This document shows, in pieces, positions 17,979 to 29,051 of a stretch of 64,000 nucleotides of DNA. The stretch is from Setoptus koraiensis. Taxonomy: Eukaryota > Arthropoda. A program made the translations under genes and the position numbers. A model generated the notes under the pieces. That model saw nothing but the letters and a program-made list of their open reading frames with translations, did not search any database and had not been told where the DNA came from. Location: contig CM106585.1 in NCBI GenBank assembly GCA_048013815.1, forward strand, positions 12,710,001-12,774,000. The letters run 5' to 3'. Every line of letters starts with the position of its first letter. The stretch's first letter is position 1.

Positions 17979-20164
17979 ATTGACAGCTTCTTCTGTCGTA
18001 GCTAGTGGGATCGGCTGAACTCTTGCTCATGCTTTTTTGCAACACCACTTTTTTGCATGCACACGATATAGGTTTGGTATAATAATTAGTGCCAATAATT
18101 AAATAATTAAATTAAATAAGAATAATATTAATAATGATATTGATAATGTTAAATGCGTTTTGATGTTGCTCGTCCGAACGAATGCTTGTTCTCCTGATTG
18201 CAACACTGACAAGCTATTTGTCAGCTAGTATTTCGTCATCGGCGCATCGAATGATTTTATCTACAATATTTACTGTATGTGTATTACAATATAATAATAG
18301 CGAAACCACAACAATAGAGAATGATTTCAGTTTGTGCTATATAATGTTGTAGTGATATTATAATAAAAAGTAATAATAGTACATCGGCGACCTGATTAAG
18401 ACGATGTTGATGCTGATGATATTGACGATGATAGAGGTATGCGGTTGAATGTTGCGATAATGCAATGTACCTTGCACTAGCATAGGTACTGGCAGTAGCG
18501 GTTGCTGTTTTCCTAATGTATCAACAGCGGCAGCACCATCGGCGACAGCAGATGCAGTTGCAGTTGTTGTTGTTGTTGTTATTGGCATAGTCATAGAAGG
18601 GTAGTGCAAGCGAACGAAAGAACGACAATTGTAAATAAACTTCATTGACACACACAGAGCGAAAGTTGTTCTGTGCACTGTCGTTGTTGCACCATTATTC
18701 TTCATGGTGCAACAGCATCACTATGGTTATAACTGTGCACTCTGTCTGTGCACCGCGATGGTTGGTGCACACCAACAATATAAAAACAGCAACACAAAAT
18801 GGTGCGCACTATTTATTTGTATTGGCTGGCTGCACCAAAATTCGCAGCTGCATTTGGTTTTTCATGTGTTCATGCTATTGCATCTATCTATTTTATTGGA
18901 TACAAACTCCATCTCTTCGATAAATGAGAAACTGGCACACACTCTTACACAGCTAAATTCGATTTCACTCCGTTCTGTTCGAATCTTAGAATTCAATTTT
19001 CGATTCGAATTTCGAAACTTTCTCAGAATGCGCCTTTCACTCTTTCATGCACCTTGCTTGTTTTTGCACCTTGTTCTTTACAACCCCCGCAAATAAAAAG
19101 AAACACCGAAGCTGACGCAACAATGTTTTACATACATTCTACCAATGTCATCAACATAATTGCCTTGGTTCCATCTTGGGCAACTCGACCAAGTTTCGCT
19201 TCGCCTCTATCTGACACGATTTCCGCTCGTTGACAAATGCACGTTCGGCTCTAATGATTTGACCTGGCACCATCGATTCAGTCGGATTCAGTTGTTTGGT
19301 TGTGTACAGTGTACAGTAAGTTGTTTCACTTGCAGCAATTATTTTTTACAAGTTGTTTCCGCGAATCAGCTAGATTTCCAATACCCAACACAACATCCTA
19401 TGTTTGGCGCTGATTGGTTTCAGTCTAACGCGTTCCAAACCATAGATTGGCACTCAATTAGAAATATGGCCGAAATTTCTAAAACTACTCCTCTTGCAAC
19501 ATACGATCTGAATGGTCACAATACAAACAATTCTCACTCCAGAGCGTAGATTTTCTAAGATATAGGTGTAGCCAAAGTTCGGTTAGTTACAAGTTGTAAC
19601 TTACAAGGCGAGAGGAAAATATAGCCACAAATTCAAGCTATTACCCTAACCCTTGAAAAGAATCCCATGAATACATGTAATCGTTTTTAAAGCTCAGAGT
19701 TGGAAAGTGCCCCCAAAGCGGGACCACACACTGAAAGAAGAGTCGCCAAACATCACAATAGATGACATTTGTTAGATGCACGTACTAGTATTGATTGTTC
19801 ATTTGTCTCGACTGGCCAAGAACTGACGCACGATTGGCATGGTTCCTGAAGAGCTTCTACTTTGAGAGCTATGACATCGAACGTTATATCAGAACTAATG
19901 ACCAATAATCAGAATAGACGATACACAAGTTTCGCTGTTCTGCGAAGAACTTCATAGCCTTGGTCAATATTTTTCGAATATTGACCAAGATGTTTTGTCC
20001 TGTAAGATTCCGCAAGCAATCGATCAAAAATTGTGTGTTGCGAAAAAGATCCCTCAAAAAGAAGAAGATCCTCTTAGATTTCATTCGAGGGAGATGTTGT
20101 TGCCTTTATTTGATGGCTTATCTGTTTACATTTCATTGTCATCTCTATGCAGCAAAGGTTCTAC
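17979..20164. other. Non-coding between tamozhennic-like gene and gap
   Basis: No supported gene. Short open frames at 18645-19096 and 19160-19549 lack signatures. The stretch probably holds the 5' region of the minus-strand gene. A perfect inverted repeat lies at 19959-19989. Confidence 0.5.
19959..19989. repeat. Perfect 13-base inverted repeat
   Basis: Arms cttggtcaatatt and aatattgaccaag separated by 5 bases. It could form a hairpin and lies about 175 bases before the assembly gap. Confidence 0.85.
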
Positions 20165-20664
20165 NNNNNNNNNNNNNNNNNNNNNNNNNNNNNNNNNNNN
20201 NNNNNNNNNNNNNNNNNNNNNNNNNNNNNNNNNNNNNNNNNNNNNNNNNNNNNNNNNNNNNNNNNNNNNNNNNNNNNNNNNNNNNNNNNNNNNNNNNNNN
20301 NNNNNNNNNNNNNNNNNNNNNNNNNNNNNNNNNNNNNNNNNNNNNNNNNNNNNNNNNNNNNNNNNNNNNNNNNNNNNNNNNNNNNNNNNNNNNNNNNNNN
20401 NNNNNNNNNNNNNNNNNNNNNNNNNNNNNNNNNNNNNNNNNNNNNNNNNNNNNNNNNNNNNNNNNNNNNNNNNNNNNNNNNNNNNNNNNNNNNNNNNNNN
20501 NNNNNNNNNNNNNNNNNNNNNNNNNNNNNNNNNNNNNNNNNNNNNNNNNNNNNNNNNNNNNNNNNNNNNNNNNNNNNNNNNNNNNNNNNNNNNNNNNNNN
20601 NNNNNNNNNNNNNNNNNNNNNNNNNNNNNNNNNNNNNNNNNNNNNNNNNNNNNNNNNNNNNNNN
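20165..20664. other. Assembly gap, 500 N
   Basis: Exactly 500 N bases, a scaffolding placeholder of arbitrary or estimated length. Open frames running through it are artefacts. Confidence 0.99.
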
Positions 20665-21008
20665 CGAACAGATGTTCTGAATACATTGTATACACGTAAC
20701 ATGAACGACATTCACTGTACATTATTCTTCATTTGTTGGTCGACCAACTTGCATTTACCCAACAATTGTGCGACTATTATCATACGATTGTCAAGGTCTC
20801 AACCATTATTATCACTCAATATTCACTGGTCACTATTATGATAAGCAGATTGACGATTTTAGGACGATCTGGTAAGACTAGATTATTAGGATTTTTTACA
20901 ATAACACAAATTAGTTAGACAGCCAGATGTGAAACAATTTTAAGCTTACATTATACAAAAAATAAATCACAAATTATTTATTAGATTTTTTATGGCATTT
21001 AATCGGAC
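20665..21008. other. Short non-coding stretch upstream of BPNT2-like gene
   Basis: AT-rich; no open frame of note. Probably the 5' UTR and promoter of the gene that follows. Confidence 0.5.
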
Positions 21009-22193
21009 ATGAATATTAAGTTGACCAGAAGAGCCCTATTCGTGTTAGTGGCACTGGTGGGCACACTAACAATATCATTCTATCTGTGGCTGAACTTACA
21101 AGCAACCACGGACACTCACAGAATAGCAAGTCCATTACATTCTAGCAAACCATTATCGAGAAGGAAACCTACTCTAGATGATAAGGCCATATATATTGGC
21201 TCAGGACCATCGTTGATAAATTTAGGAGATTTATTAGCTCATTGCGTTGTGGCATTGAGGTATGCGGGTAGACAAGTTGTTGAAATAAGTGAACAAGAAT
21301 TAGAAATAGGCTCTAAAGGGAAAACATTGGAGGGCGTTGATGATGTTATAACGCAAGCCGATCAAAAATCTCACAGGAAGATAGTTGAACTTTTGAGTGA
21401 TGCTTACCCAAGACTGAGGCTAGTTTCCGAAGAGGATGATTCCTTTCTTACTGACAAATCTGTGCATGACAAGAAGAATAAAAAGAATATATTGTCTGTT
21501 GATCGAATTGAATTATCACAGCAACTAAGCATTGAGAAAGACAACATAGGCAAGTCAACCCAGATCTCTTTGGAGGATACTTTGATTTGGATAGATCCAT
21601 TGGATGCTACTAAAGAATACAGTGAAAAATTGAATCATTTTGTAACACTTATGGCTTGTGTGGTGCACAATGGTAAACCTATAGCAGGTATAATATATAA
21701 GCCATTCCAGAATGAGACCTATTGGTCTTGGAACAATCCCACAGACTACAAAGCACATTTGTCTACTGATTTAAAACATATCTTAGAGGGCTCCAGGACA
21801 AATGTGAATAAATCAAGCAAAGAGAATCAAAACATTAATATAATAATTAGCAGAAGTCATGCTGGAAATTTGGAACATATAATCAACGAGTCAGCCTATG
21901 GCGCATCGGCAAAAGTAACGACGGCTGGCGGCTCTGGCTACAAGACAATTGAGCTGATATCCGGAAGGGCTGATGCTTATGTCCACATGACTAGAATCAA
22001 GAAATGGGATATTTGTGCTCCAAGTGCAATCTTGAGCTCTCTGAAGGATTCTAAATTGACTGATTTGCGCGGACATGCTATACGCTTTGATAATCCTAAA
22101 GAGAAAATTGTCGATTCTGGAGTGATAGCGACCACAAATGCCCGTTTCCATGATGAGCTTATAAGGATTATGAGCACCAGCAACAACTTGTGA
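21009..22193 (+). CDS. Golgi-resident PAP phosphatase (BPNT2/IMPAD1-like)
   Basis: Hydrolyses 3'-phosphoadenosine 5'-phosphate (PAP), the by-product of sulfotransferases, to AMP in the Golgi lumen; it belongs to the inositol monophosphatase superfamily. 394 residues, ATG to stop with no intron. Residues ~9-30 are one N-terminal membrane anchor, giving a type II topology. Metal-binding motifs are present: ITQAD near 114, SEEDD at 140-144, WIDPLDATKEYSE at 194-206 and WDICAPSAIL in the C-terminal third. The length matches the vertebrate protein (about 359) with a modest insert of Lys/Asp-rich residues near 150-185. The motifs look intact, so the enzyme should be active. Confidence 0.93.
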   Translation: MNIKLTRRALFVLVALVGTLTISFYLWLNLQATTDTHRIASPLHSSKPLSRRKPTLDDKAIYIGSGPSLINLGDLLAHCVVALRYAGRQVVEISEQELEIGSKGKTLEGVDDVITQADQKSHRKIVELLSDAYPRLRLVSEEDDSFLTDKSVHDKKNKKNILSVDRIELSQQLSIEKDNIGKSTQISLEDTLIWIDPLDATKEYSEKLNHFVTLMACVVHNGKPIAGIIYKPFQNETYWSWNNPTDYKAHLSTDLKHILEGSRTNVNKSSKENQNINIIISRSHAGNLEHIINESAYGASAKVTTAGGSGYKTIELISGRADAYVHMTRIKKWDICAPSAILSSLKDSKLTDLRGHAIRFDNPKEKIVDSGVIATTNARFHDELIRIMSTSNNL

Positions 22194-22257
22194 TAGTTTT
22201 AATGTGTTTTATTGATTAAAATTCTTATGTTATAAGCCGGGTCAGTGTGCACGGAAA

Positions 22258-22674
22258 TTATTCCATCGGGTCGTTGGGTATGAAAGCCTGCAGTAGGTGT
22301 AGACGTGAGCATTGGCCAGAATGAGGACAGTCAATCAAAATCCAAATTGAATCTGGCACAGATAGCTGATAGAGTATGTTGAATTGGGACAGACAAAAAA
22401 AAATCGCAACAATATGGCTTTCTATTACAGAAGAGCGGCTTCGTTGGCAGGGCATCTGAGGATGGTACCTCTTCTGTCATGAGTGGGAATTTTCTGTGAT
22501 CCGCTGATTGGCGTCTGGTGGGCATATCTGGTGTTCTATTGATAATACGGGATATAATGGATGCAAATGTTGAGAGCAAGAATGGCAAGATCTAATGGCG
22601 AGACTATACTTACGTTACGGCGACGCCAGCAGGCAATGGGTGTGAGATGATATCGGTCTGACTGATCGGCCTAA
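22258..22674 (-). CDS. Possible minus-strand gene, 3' exons, unknown
   Basis: Weakly supported. Read on the minus strand, 22618-22674 is flanked by a good acceptor (cattctttttag) and an excellent donor (gtaagtatag). A further exon from about 22480 down to the TAA at 22258 could follow after an acceptor (cactcatgacag), in frame, ending QLSVPDSIWILIDCPHSGQC...NDPME. AATAAA lies on the minus strand at 22208-22213, about 45 bases past the stop. A run of nine A (+ strand) near 22395 sits in the last exon, so the frame depends on its exact length. No family recognised; the 5' end is not visible. Confidence 0.25.
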
Positions 22675-23320
22675 AAAGAATGATTGAGCAAGCGTTTGCC
22701 ACACAGAGATAGCAAGTCGGCTGGCTATATTCACGCACAATCATAAGTTTCAGGTCAACAAGAGGACACTGTTTATTACACTGCTGGTGTTGCTGGCTGG
22801 TCGTCTGGTGTCGTCTATTTGTCGTCACGGAGATCTCTAGGTGTGTCGGGCCACGTTGTTGTTATATTACACTAATATTTACTGACTGAATATCGTTGGC
22901 TTGAGAGTCGTATGTGGACAGACTGGCTATCAAGTGGCAATTGTTTGTTCATTTTATATCTCCGCCGGACAAGGCAATAGATGATAGAAGGATGTGAGAA
23001 CAGATTAAACATGATGATTTAACTAATGGCTCGTCTGGCCGTCCATGCCTTGCTACAACTACGCCAGTAGTTGGTGGTAGTTGTTGTAGTTGTTGTAGTG
23101 GCAGTAGTGGCAGTAGTTGCAGGCTTGTCGGCCATTGTCGGCAAGGAGTAACACACAGTGAGTCTGTGTGTCTGGCCCGACTTCACTGCATGCACTGCAT
23201 ATTCACCACATATGTATTATAGGCTAGTGCCATACTACATCTGTTCTGTGCGCAGACTTGATTTGCTGCTTGCGCACAAGTAGCGTGCTATCCATCTGCT
23301 GCATTGTTGCAGCGGCATGA

Positions 23321-23365
<45 letters not shown>

Positions 23366-25639
23366 GTGTGTGTGGAATGGCAGCCACACACACTTGACTT
23401 GCCAACCAAAGCCAAATTGCATTTTCTGTGCGTGCACTCAACTTGCACACCCGACCTCGGTGCACAGAATTGACCATTGCACCGGGTTGGCGTGGTTCAT
23501 TTCCATCGTTATTTCTCGTGCAAAAGGGGGCAGAAAAGAGACACAAACAAAAGAAAAACAACAAATGTTATCAGTGCACGGCATGCTAACTGGCTCGCCA
23601 CGCGAATAGCCACCAATGCAAGCAACAACAACAATATTCTTGCGGCCAACTAGCTAGCCCGGATCGCGCCGGCTCCAAGTCGCGCCCAGGGGCCCGACCG
23701 GCGGTCTTGCGATTCTCGTGCCCCGACAGACACCGCGGGTCAGTTCGAATTGAAAAAATTACTTTTATTCAATCGATAAGAGGCCCATTCGTTCCACCAA
23801 AAATCTAGTCCACTCTGCTTCCGGGTCGCGGCGCGATTCGCGCCCTTCCTCGGCGCACAAACCGCGGAGACACCGCCGATCGAAAGCCTATAAAGGGTTT
23901 GCAGTGCGGTTTTCCGGTTGAACTTTGGCCGAAGGCCAGTTGCTGTTACATGCGCTCCGTCATTGTGAACACACACACACACATTACTACAGTGTGGAAA
24001 TCTGCCGATAACTTTGGATGCAGTTCAAGAAAAAACCGCTCGAGGTCGCTTTTTGTACACGCATTCTTCGTGCGTAACATCGAATGAGCAGTCGAAAAAC
24101 AAATCAACAAGAAAAAAAGAAGAAAAAAGGCAACATTTATCGAGACACTTCAAGCTTTTCAGTGCATTTTTAGGCTGACGCGAGCGCCTCTGGCGTCTTT
24201 CCCTTGAACTTCGGCCAAAGGCATCGGCAGATAGATTGCACAGTAAACGTACAACAGAACACGTGATTACATAATGCCGCCCGTCGTCGCATAAGCATGC
24301 GCTTACGACTCGTAAGTTACGAGTGCATGCGCTCGATGCTGGTGATGCGACCCACCGAATGTGCACGCAACAGAACGAGCGCGCGTTTTGAACCTGCCCA
24401 CAAGTTCCAGTTGTGAGTTCAGCGCCGAGGGAGACTCGCTCCCGTGCGCTCCGCGAGCGCAACTTGTGCTCGCCTAGACACACCCAAAAAGCCAGCTTGC
24501 CACAGAGCAGTTCGGCGAGAGCGGCGACCGGCCCGGCGACCGGCCCGGCGATAGCCGGCGGGACCTGTCGAAGGAGACAGTGTCCTCCGAACAGGGAGGC
24601 GGGCCGAGGGGAGCAGAGGGGAGTGCTGCAACAAGCAACTGTGCACCACTGACCACTGACCACCGACCGCTGACCATTGGCCAGAAGTCAATGGTCATCG
24701 GATGGAATTATCCATGTAAATAGTGTGAAGGGTTGCAGGATTGGCGCCGATCTTCATCCGCCATCTTGTGAATCTTGTCGTGGCGGCGATGATGCCCGAA
24801 CACACAACTAAAACACATTTTTTGTTCACGAAATGGCGGACAGCGCGTGGTCAGTTGGTCAGTTGCTCGGTCATCGCTCTGTTCGTCTTCTTTCTAATCC
24901 TTCGTCCATCCGTCAATGATCAATCATACGCCATCAGCTGTTTAGTTGTTTGTGGTTGGGCTTGAGTGCATGTTGTTGTTGTTGTTGTTTGCAGTGCGAA
25001 ACTTCTTTCAGCGAACACAACCAAAAAAGTAGCGCCAGCAACCGCCCGATTGTTCTGTTGTGAGACTACGAGACTATCGGGCGGGCAAGCGAAAACTGTG
25101 TTCGCTTGTGAGAATCGCTTGTTTCACATTTTGACTTGTCCGAAATCCGTTTCTATTCAACGGCTCACCGGTCCCGCCAGAAGCCTGATTTGGGACCGAC
25201 AATCGCGCCCTGAATGTCGCAAACGGCCTGTGCGTTGCCGATGCACGCCCGATGCCCGAGACTCGATCATTCTATCAATCAATCATCGATCACCTCCCAG
25301 GTGACACTCACCTGATCGATGCTCGCTGATCATCATCGTCATCACAAATATTCACCAGTCTCGGGTGACAATCTGTCGGTCCAGCAGTTCTGCCCGCAAC
25401 CAGTCAACTAGACAACCCGAAAGGTGCCCTCACACTTCCGCTAATGGGGCCACTTGACCCCGTGGTGACTTGGTGCCTCGCAGCAGCCAACTACAGTGTT
25501 ATAAATCAATTTTATTTTAGTTCATTTTATATTGTAATAATAATCAATAAATACAACTACTTCTCCTTCGTCCTATGTCCATCATCATGTGTAACTAGTT
25601 AATCAAGATATTGCGCTGCCTGTGGCTACCTCTCATCGG
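22675..25639. other. Non-coding stretch, GC-rich in part
   Basis: About 3 kb with no supported gene. It contains a TG microsatellite at 23323-23362, a GC-rich section at about 23640-25440 with overlapping open frames on both strands but no signatures, and a 12-base tandem duplication near 24526-24550. The 3' UTR of the lysozyme-like gene ends here: minus-strand AATAAA at 25511-25516. Confidence 0.5.
23323..23362 (+). repeat. TG dinucleotide microsatellite
   Basis: About 20 units of TG, with one interruption directly after. Confidence 0.95.
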
Positions 25640-28600
25640 CTACTTGCTGATGCCCACTCTCATGTTGACCGGTGACCTTTTTCTCCTTTGGGCTATCAAG
25701 TTGTAACAACCAGTGAAATCTTTCCAATATTGAGAATCTAAAAACTTTTGCGAGTTACACTGAGCTGGTCCAACTCTGTGAACTGTTTAATTGTTTCACG
25801 ATGAATTGGAAATTGGTAATTGGCAATTGTAAAGCGAATAGTTGCCAACAATGAGCCAAACATTGATGCTGATGAGTTGTGATTATGATCTTTTTCAGGT
25901 GAGATAGGTTCATCAGTTGTCGTATATGGTGAGAGATACTTACGAGCCGCCACATCGTAACAGTTTATCTTTCCATCGCCATTGCAATCACGTTCATGTT
26001 TCTCGATGTATAAATGTATGAGTCTCTCGGCGCATTCTCTATTCGTTGTACAATCAAAGAACGCCTTCTCTTCCAGACTTTGTTGTTGCTCTTGGGACAA
26101 ATCGGGAGCTAGCGTTGTGAATGAGGTAAGAGCTATGTCGGATTCCTTATACTGGTCCCAAGTGATCATGTATGGACCGCAACGGTTTTTGTCTCGTTGC
26201 ATCGAGGTGCATCTGACAGTCTGCACGCAGTTACTGCTTGCCTGTGGGAAAAACAAAATCAATTGGACAATTAGTTTGAGACAACAAATTGATTAGTTGA
26301 TTGATCAAAATTTAGAGGTGTTAGGTGTCTAAATTTTGAAACAACAACTGCAAATAATTGATCACTATTGCACTATTTGTGTTGCTCGCTTACCTCACAA
26401 ATGCACCCTAAACATTCGCTTGATATTCGATTGGGACCGTTGATAACAGAGCTAGAATTATCAAATGTAGTATTGTCATCTGGAACTAAAATATCCTGCG
26501 TTTGACTACTGTTGGGCGAGCTAACAAGACCATAAGTTGATTGTTGTTTATTGTTAGCCTTTGTTGCCATGATTTGACCCCTCACTGGCAATTGTTCGAA
26601 TGGTACCGAATCAACAGGCTCCTTTTCCAAGCCAACAACAGATTTATCTGTAGTAAACACTATATTAGGTACTGGTTGATGTGGGTTTGAGAATGTTGCC
26701 AGTATAGACTGAGCCATTGTTTCGAAAACGCTCTGAGTGGTCATGTCGGGAGTATCTTGAGGAATATTGATTTCCGTTGGAATTGGCGGCGATAAATCAA
26801 CGGCGGAGGAATTTGTTGCACTGCTGTCATCTGATGCCAGTGTATCATTGAATTGTTGCTGTAAAAATGTTGGCTCAGTTGGACTAGTGGGTGCTTGAAT
26901 CTCAATTTGATTAGGCAATAGAGTGGTCTGATCAATCATGGGCACTGCTGTTGTCATAGGAGATTCGGTTGTAGGCATCAATGTTGTTGGCGCTAGTGTG
27001 GTAGTTGTTGTTGTAGTTGTAGATGTAGTTGTTGTCGTAGTTGTGGTTGTTGTTGTTGTTGGCTTCACTGTAGATAGGAGCTGATAGACGGGCCTGTGTG
27101 TTTCCTTGCTTCTTAGAGTATGAGGATCTTTATCTAGATTGGACTGAATAATGGGGTTAACAATTTCTCTCGGATAGGGTGTCGTTGAGCTTGGACCAAA
27201 CAATATTGGCCTGTCTTGTGTGACACTATTTGAGCCGATCTGATTTCTAGTGACAATCCATGGCGCCTTCATCTCATATCCAGCACCACCGCTAGCGCTA
27301 CCGCTGGCGTGATTAGTTTGTTGAGTTTGTAGCGGATTTGTTTGTTGTGGCGGAATGATTGGCTGATGAGATATTGTTGCTGGAACAACCTGCACTAAAT
27401 CGGGTAGTTTCAGGACCGTTGTCGAAGTGGCGAGAGTTGTCTGCCCTCTTTTGTTATTTTGGCCCTCCTGTGCCAATATTGTGTCCAGCGTATGAGAAGC
27501 CATCACTGGCGAAGGGGACGTTCCCAACAGCTCGGTGCGACTGATTAAATCGTGTCCATCTATTCCATTTTGCAGCGTCACTGTATTTGTGTCTGTTGTT
27601 GGCTTAAAATTAACACGACACGTCAGAAATCTGTTCCAATAAGGATCTTTTTGCAAATCCTTGGAGCCACAACCTTGTGGGCCCCGTCTATGGATGGCCG
27701 CGTAATCGTTACAAGTGATGGCGCCATCGTTGTTGCAATCGCGCTTGTATTTTTCCATGTAGTTCCTCATTGTCACCCCGGAACATTCCTTCGATTTGGC
27801 GCAAACCATCCAGTTCGAGCCCGGCCTTTTGCCTGCAATCATCGGTTGATTGCATGATGAATAAATAAATCAATTAATAATTAACAAATTCAACTGTAAT
27901 AGATGATCCAATCATGTATTGAATTATGCAACAGCTACTCACCGTCCTTCCAGTATGCCTGCGATATACCGAAGGGACCGCAAACATTGCCCCCATTACA
28001 GTTGGTGACGTTCATATTGCATCCGGCTATTGCCTCGCAAATGCAGTCTAGACATTCAGAGGTGAGGCTCTCGTTCTTTGCCCTCTTGTCAATCAGATAG
28101 TCTTGTTCCCCTGCCAGTCCGTTAGCTACATAAAATATATTTATATTATTGATAGATGTGACATAAAGATAGAAAAACAATGTTAGCGGCGGTGATTTGT
28201 TGTTGTGGACAGTTATTGTTGCTTCCGCAATAACAATTATAATTGAGTAACAGTTGAATAGAGGCAGCAAAAAGCCGTGCCTACCGTTGTCGTACTTTTG
28301 TAGTCCGTGCATTGTGATTTGTTGAATGCCGTCCAATATCTAGTCGTATAAATCCAACTGGCATTGCATTGGCTGGGCCCACCTCTGTGTAGGGCTGCCA
28401 TGTCGTTACCTTGAGTCGCTCGTGTGAAAAAGAGTTTGAAAGTTAATATAAACTCAAGCTAATCAAATCTGATCTGACCACAAATTATACAGAAATTATC
28501 GATTATTTTAAACGTACAATCTATTTTACCGTCTCCATCACAATCTCTTTTGTGCTTCTTGAAATAAGCTCGAACTGTTTGTTCGGCACAAGCTCTATCT

Positions 28601-28843
28601 TTTGCACATTTCTCAAAATCCTTTGCGCCCCCATTTGATCCTGGCTTGCCAGCGTCTGCCCAGTAGGTGTAACTGTTGTTCGTCGACATACAAATTAAAC
28701 AGCAAGATCATAATAAGATTATGTTTGCTTATCTATGAGCTCTGACGATAGTTAGATGATGATGATGATGAATCTCACCTCAGCTGGAATTGTCCACAGT
28801 AGTATTGTTCACATTTTTTCCCCGTGTCAATCCCGAGACTAGC
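25640..28843 (-). CDS. Three-domain destabilase/i-type lysozyme-like protein
   Basis: Seven exons visible in order: 28779-28843, 28518-28672, 28296-28409, 27943-28125, 26394-27832, 25944-26241 and 25640-25737. Together they make 784 codons in one open frame; the start is missing. Domain 1 has CGQFQLSYTYWADAGKPG and DCDGDGKIDC. Domain 2 has SECLDCICEAIAGC, CGPFGISQAYWKDG and DCNNDGAITCNDYAAIH. After a ~370-residue linker with a Thr run near 27010-27060 and many P/S/T/Q, domain 3 has SSECLGCICEASSNC, DCNGDGKINCYDVAAH and YWKDFTGC, ending in a basic tail. These are the family's cysteine signatures. By eye, the Glu and Asp used by molluscan i-type lysozymes (as in ESGC...MD) are absent in all three domains. 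The donor at 28295 (GTACGA) is weak but the only one giving the right phase. Likely secreted; bacterial binding or defence is inference. Confidence 0.85.
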
Positions 28844-28995
28844 CTATTTTTGTTTTGTAATAGTATTAATTAGCGATAATAGTGGTAATTGATGATTATG
28901 ATTAGTTTGAATGAATGCTGATCAACATGTATATCACGATGACACGAGTTTTATTGTTGCAAACAATGATGCAAACAACATACTAACACTAATAC

Positions 28996-29051
28996 CTCCG
29001 ATGCAATTGATGCAATTCAATTCGTCACTCAAATCGAAACTTTCTATTATC
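28996..29051 (-). other. Possible upstream exon fragment of the lysozyme-like gene
   Basis: 56 bases between a strong acceptor (tatgtcccctgattag) and a possible donor (GTATTAG). The only open frame ends SDELNCINCIG, which resembles the SECLxCICE motif that should precede domain 1 but lacks the second half. Its end phase does not fit the next exon, so it may be a broken or mis-sequenced exon, or chance. Confidence 0.25.

Noticed and set aside
19160-19549. 129-codon plus-strand open frame
   Set aside because: Start is not supported, composition is mixed, no family or splice context.
19960-20841. Open frames spanning the N run
   Set aside because: They run through 500 unknown bases and are artefacts of translating N.
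23235-23564. Frame with a His/Thr run
   Set aside because: Produced by translation of the TG/CA microsatellite.
24025-24663. 212-codon minus-strand open frame in GC-rich DNA
   Set aside because: Overlapping frames on both strands, biased composition, no conserved motif and no splice or poly(A) support.
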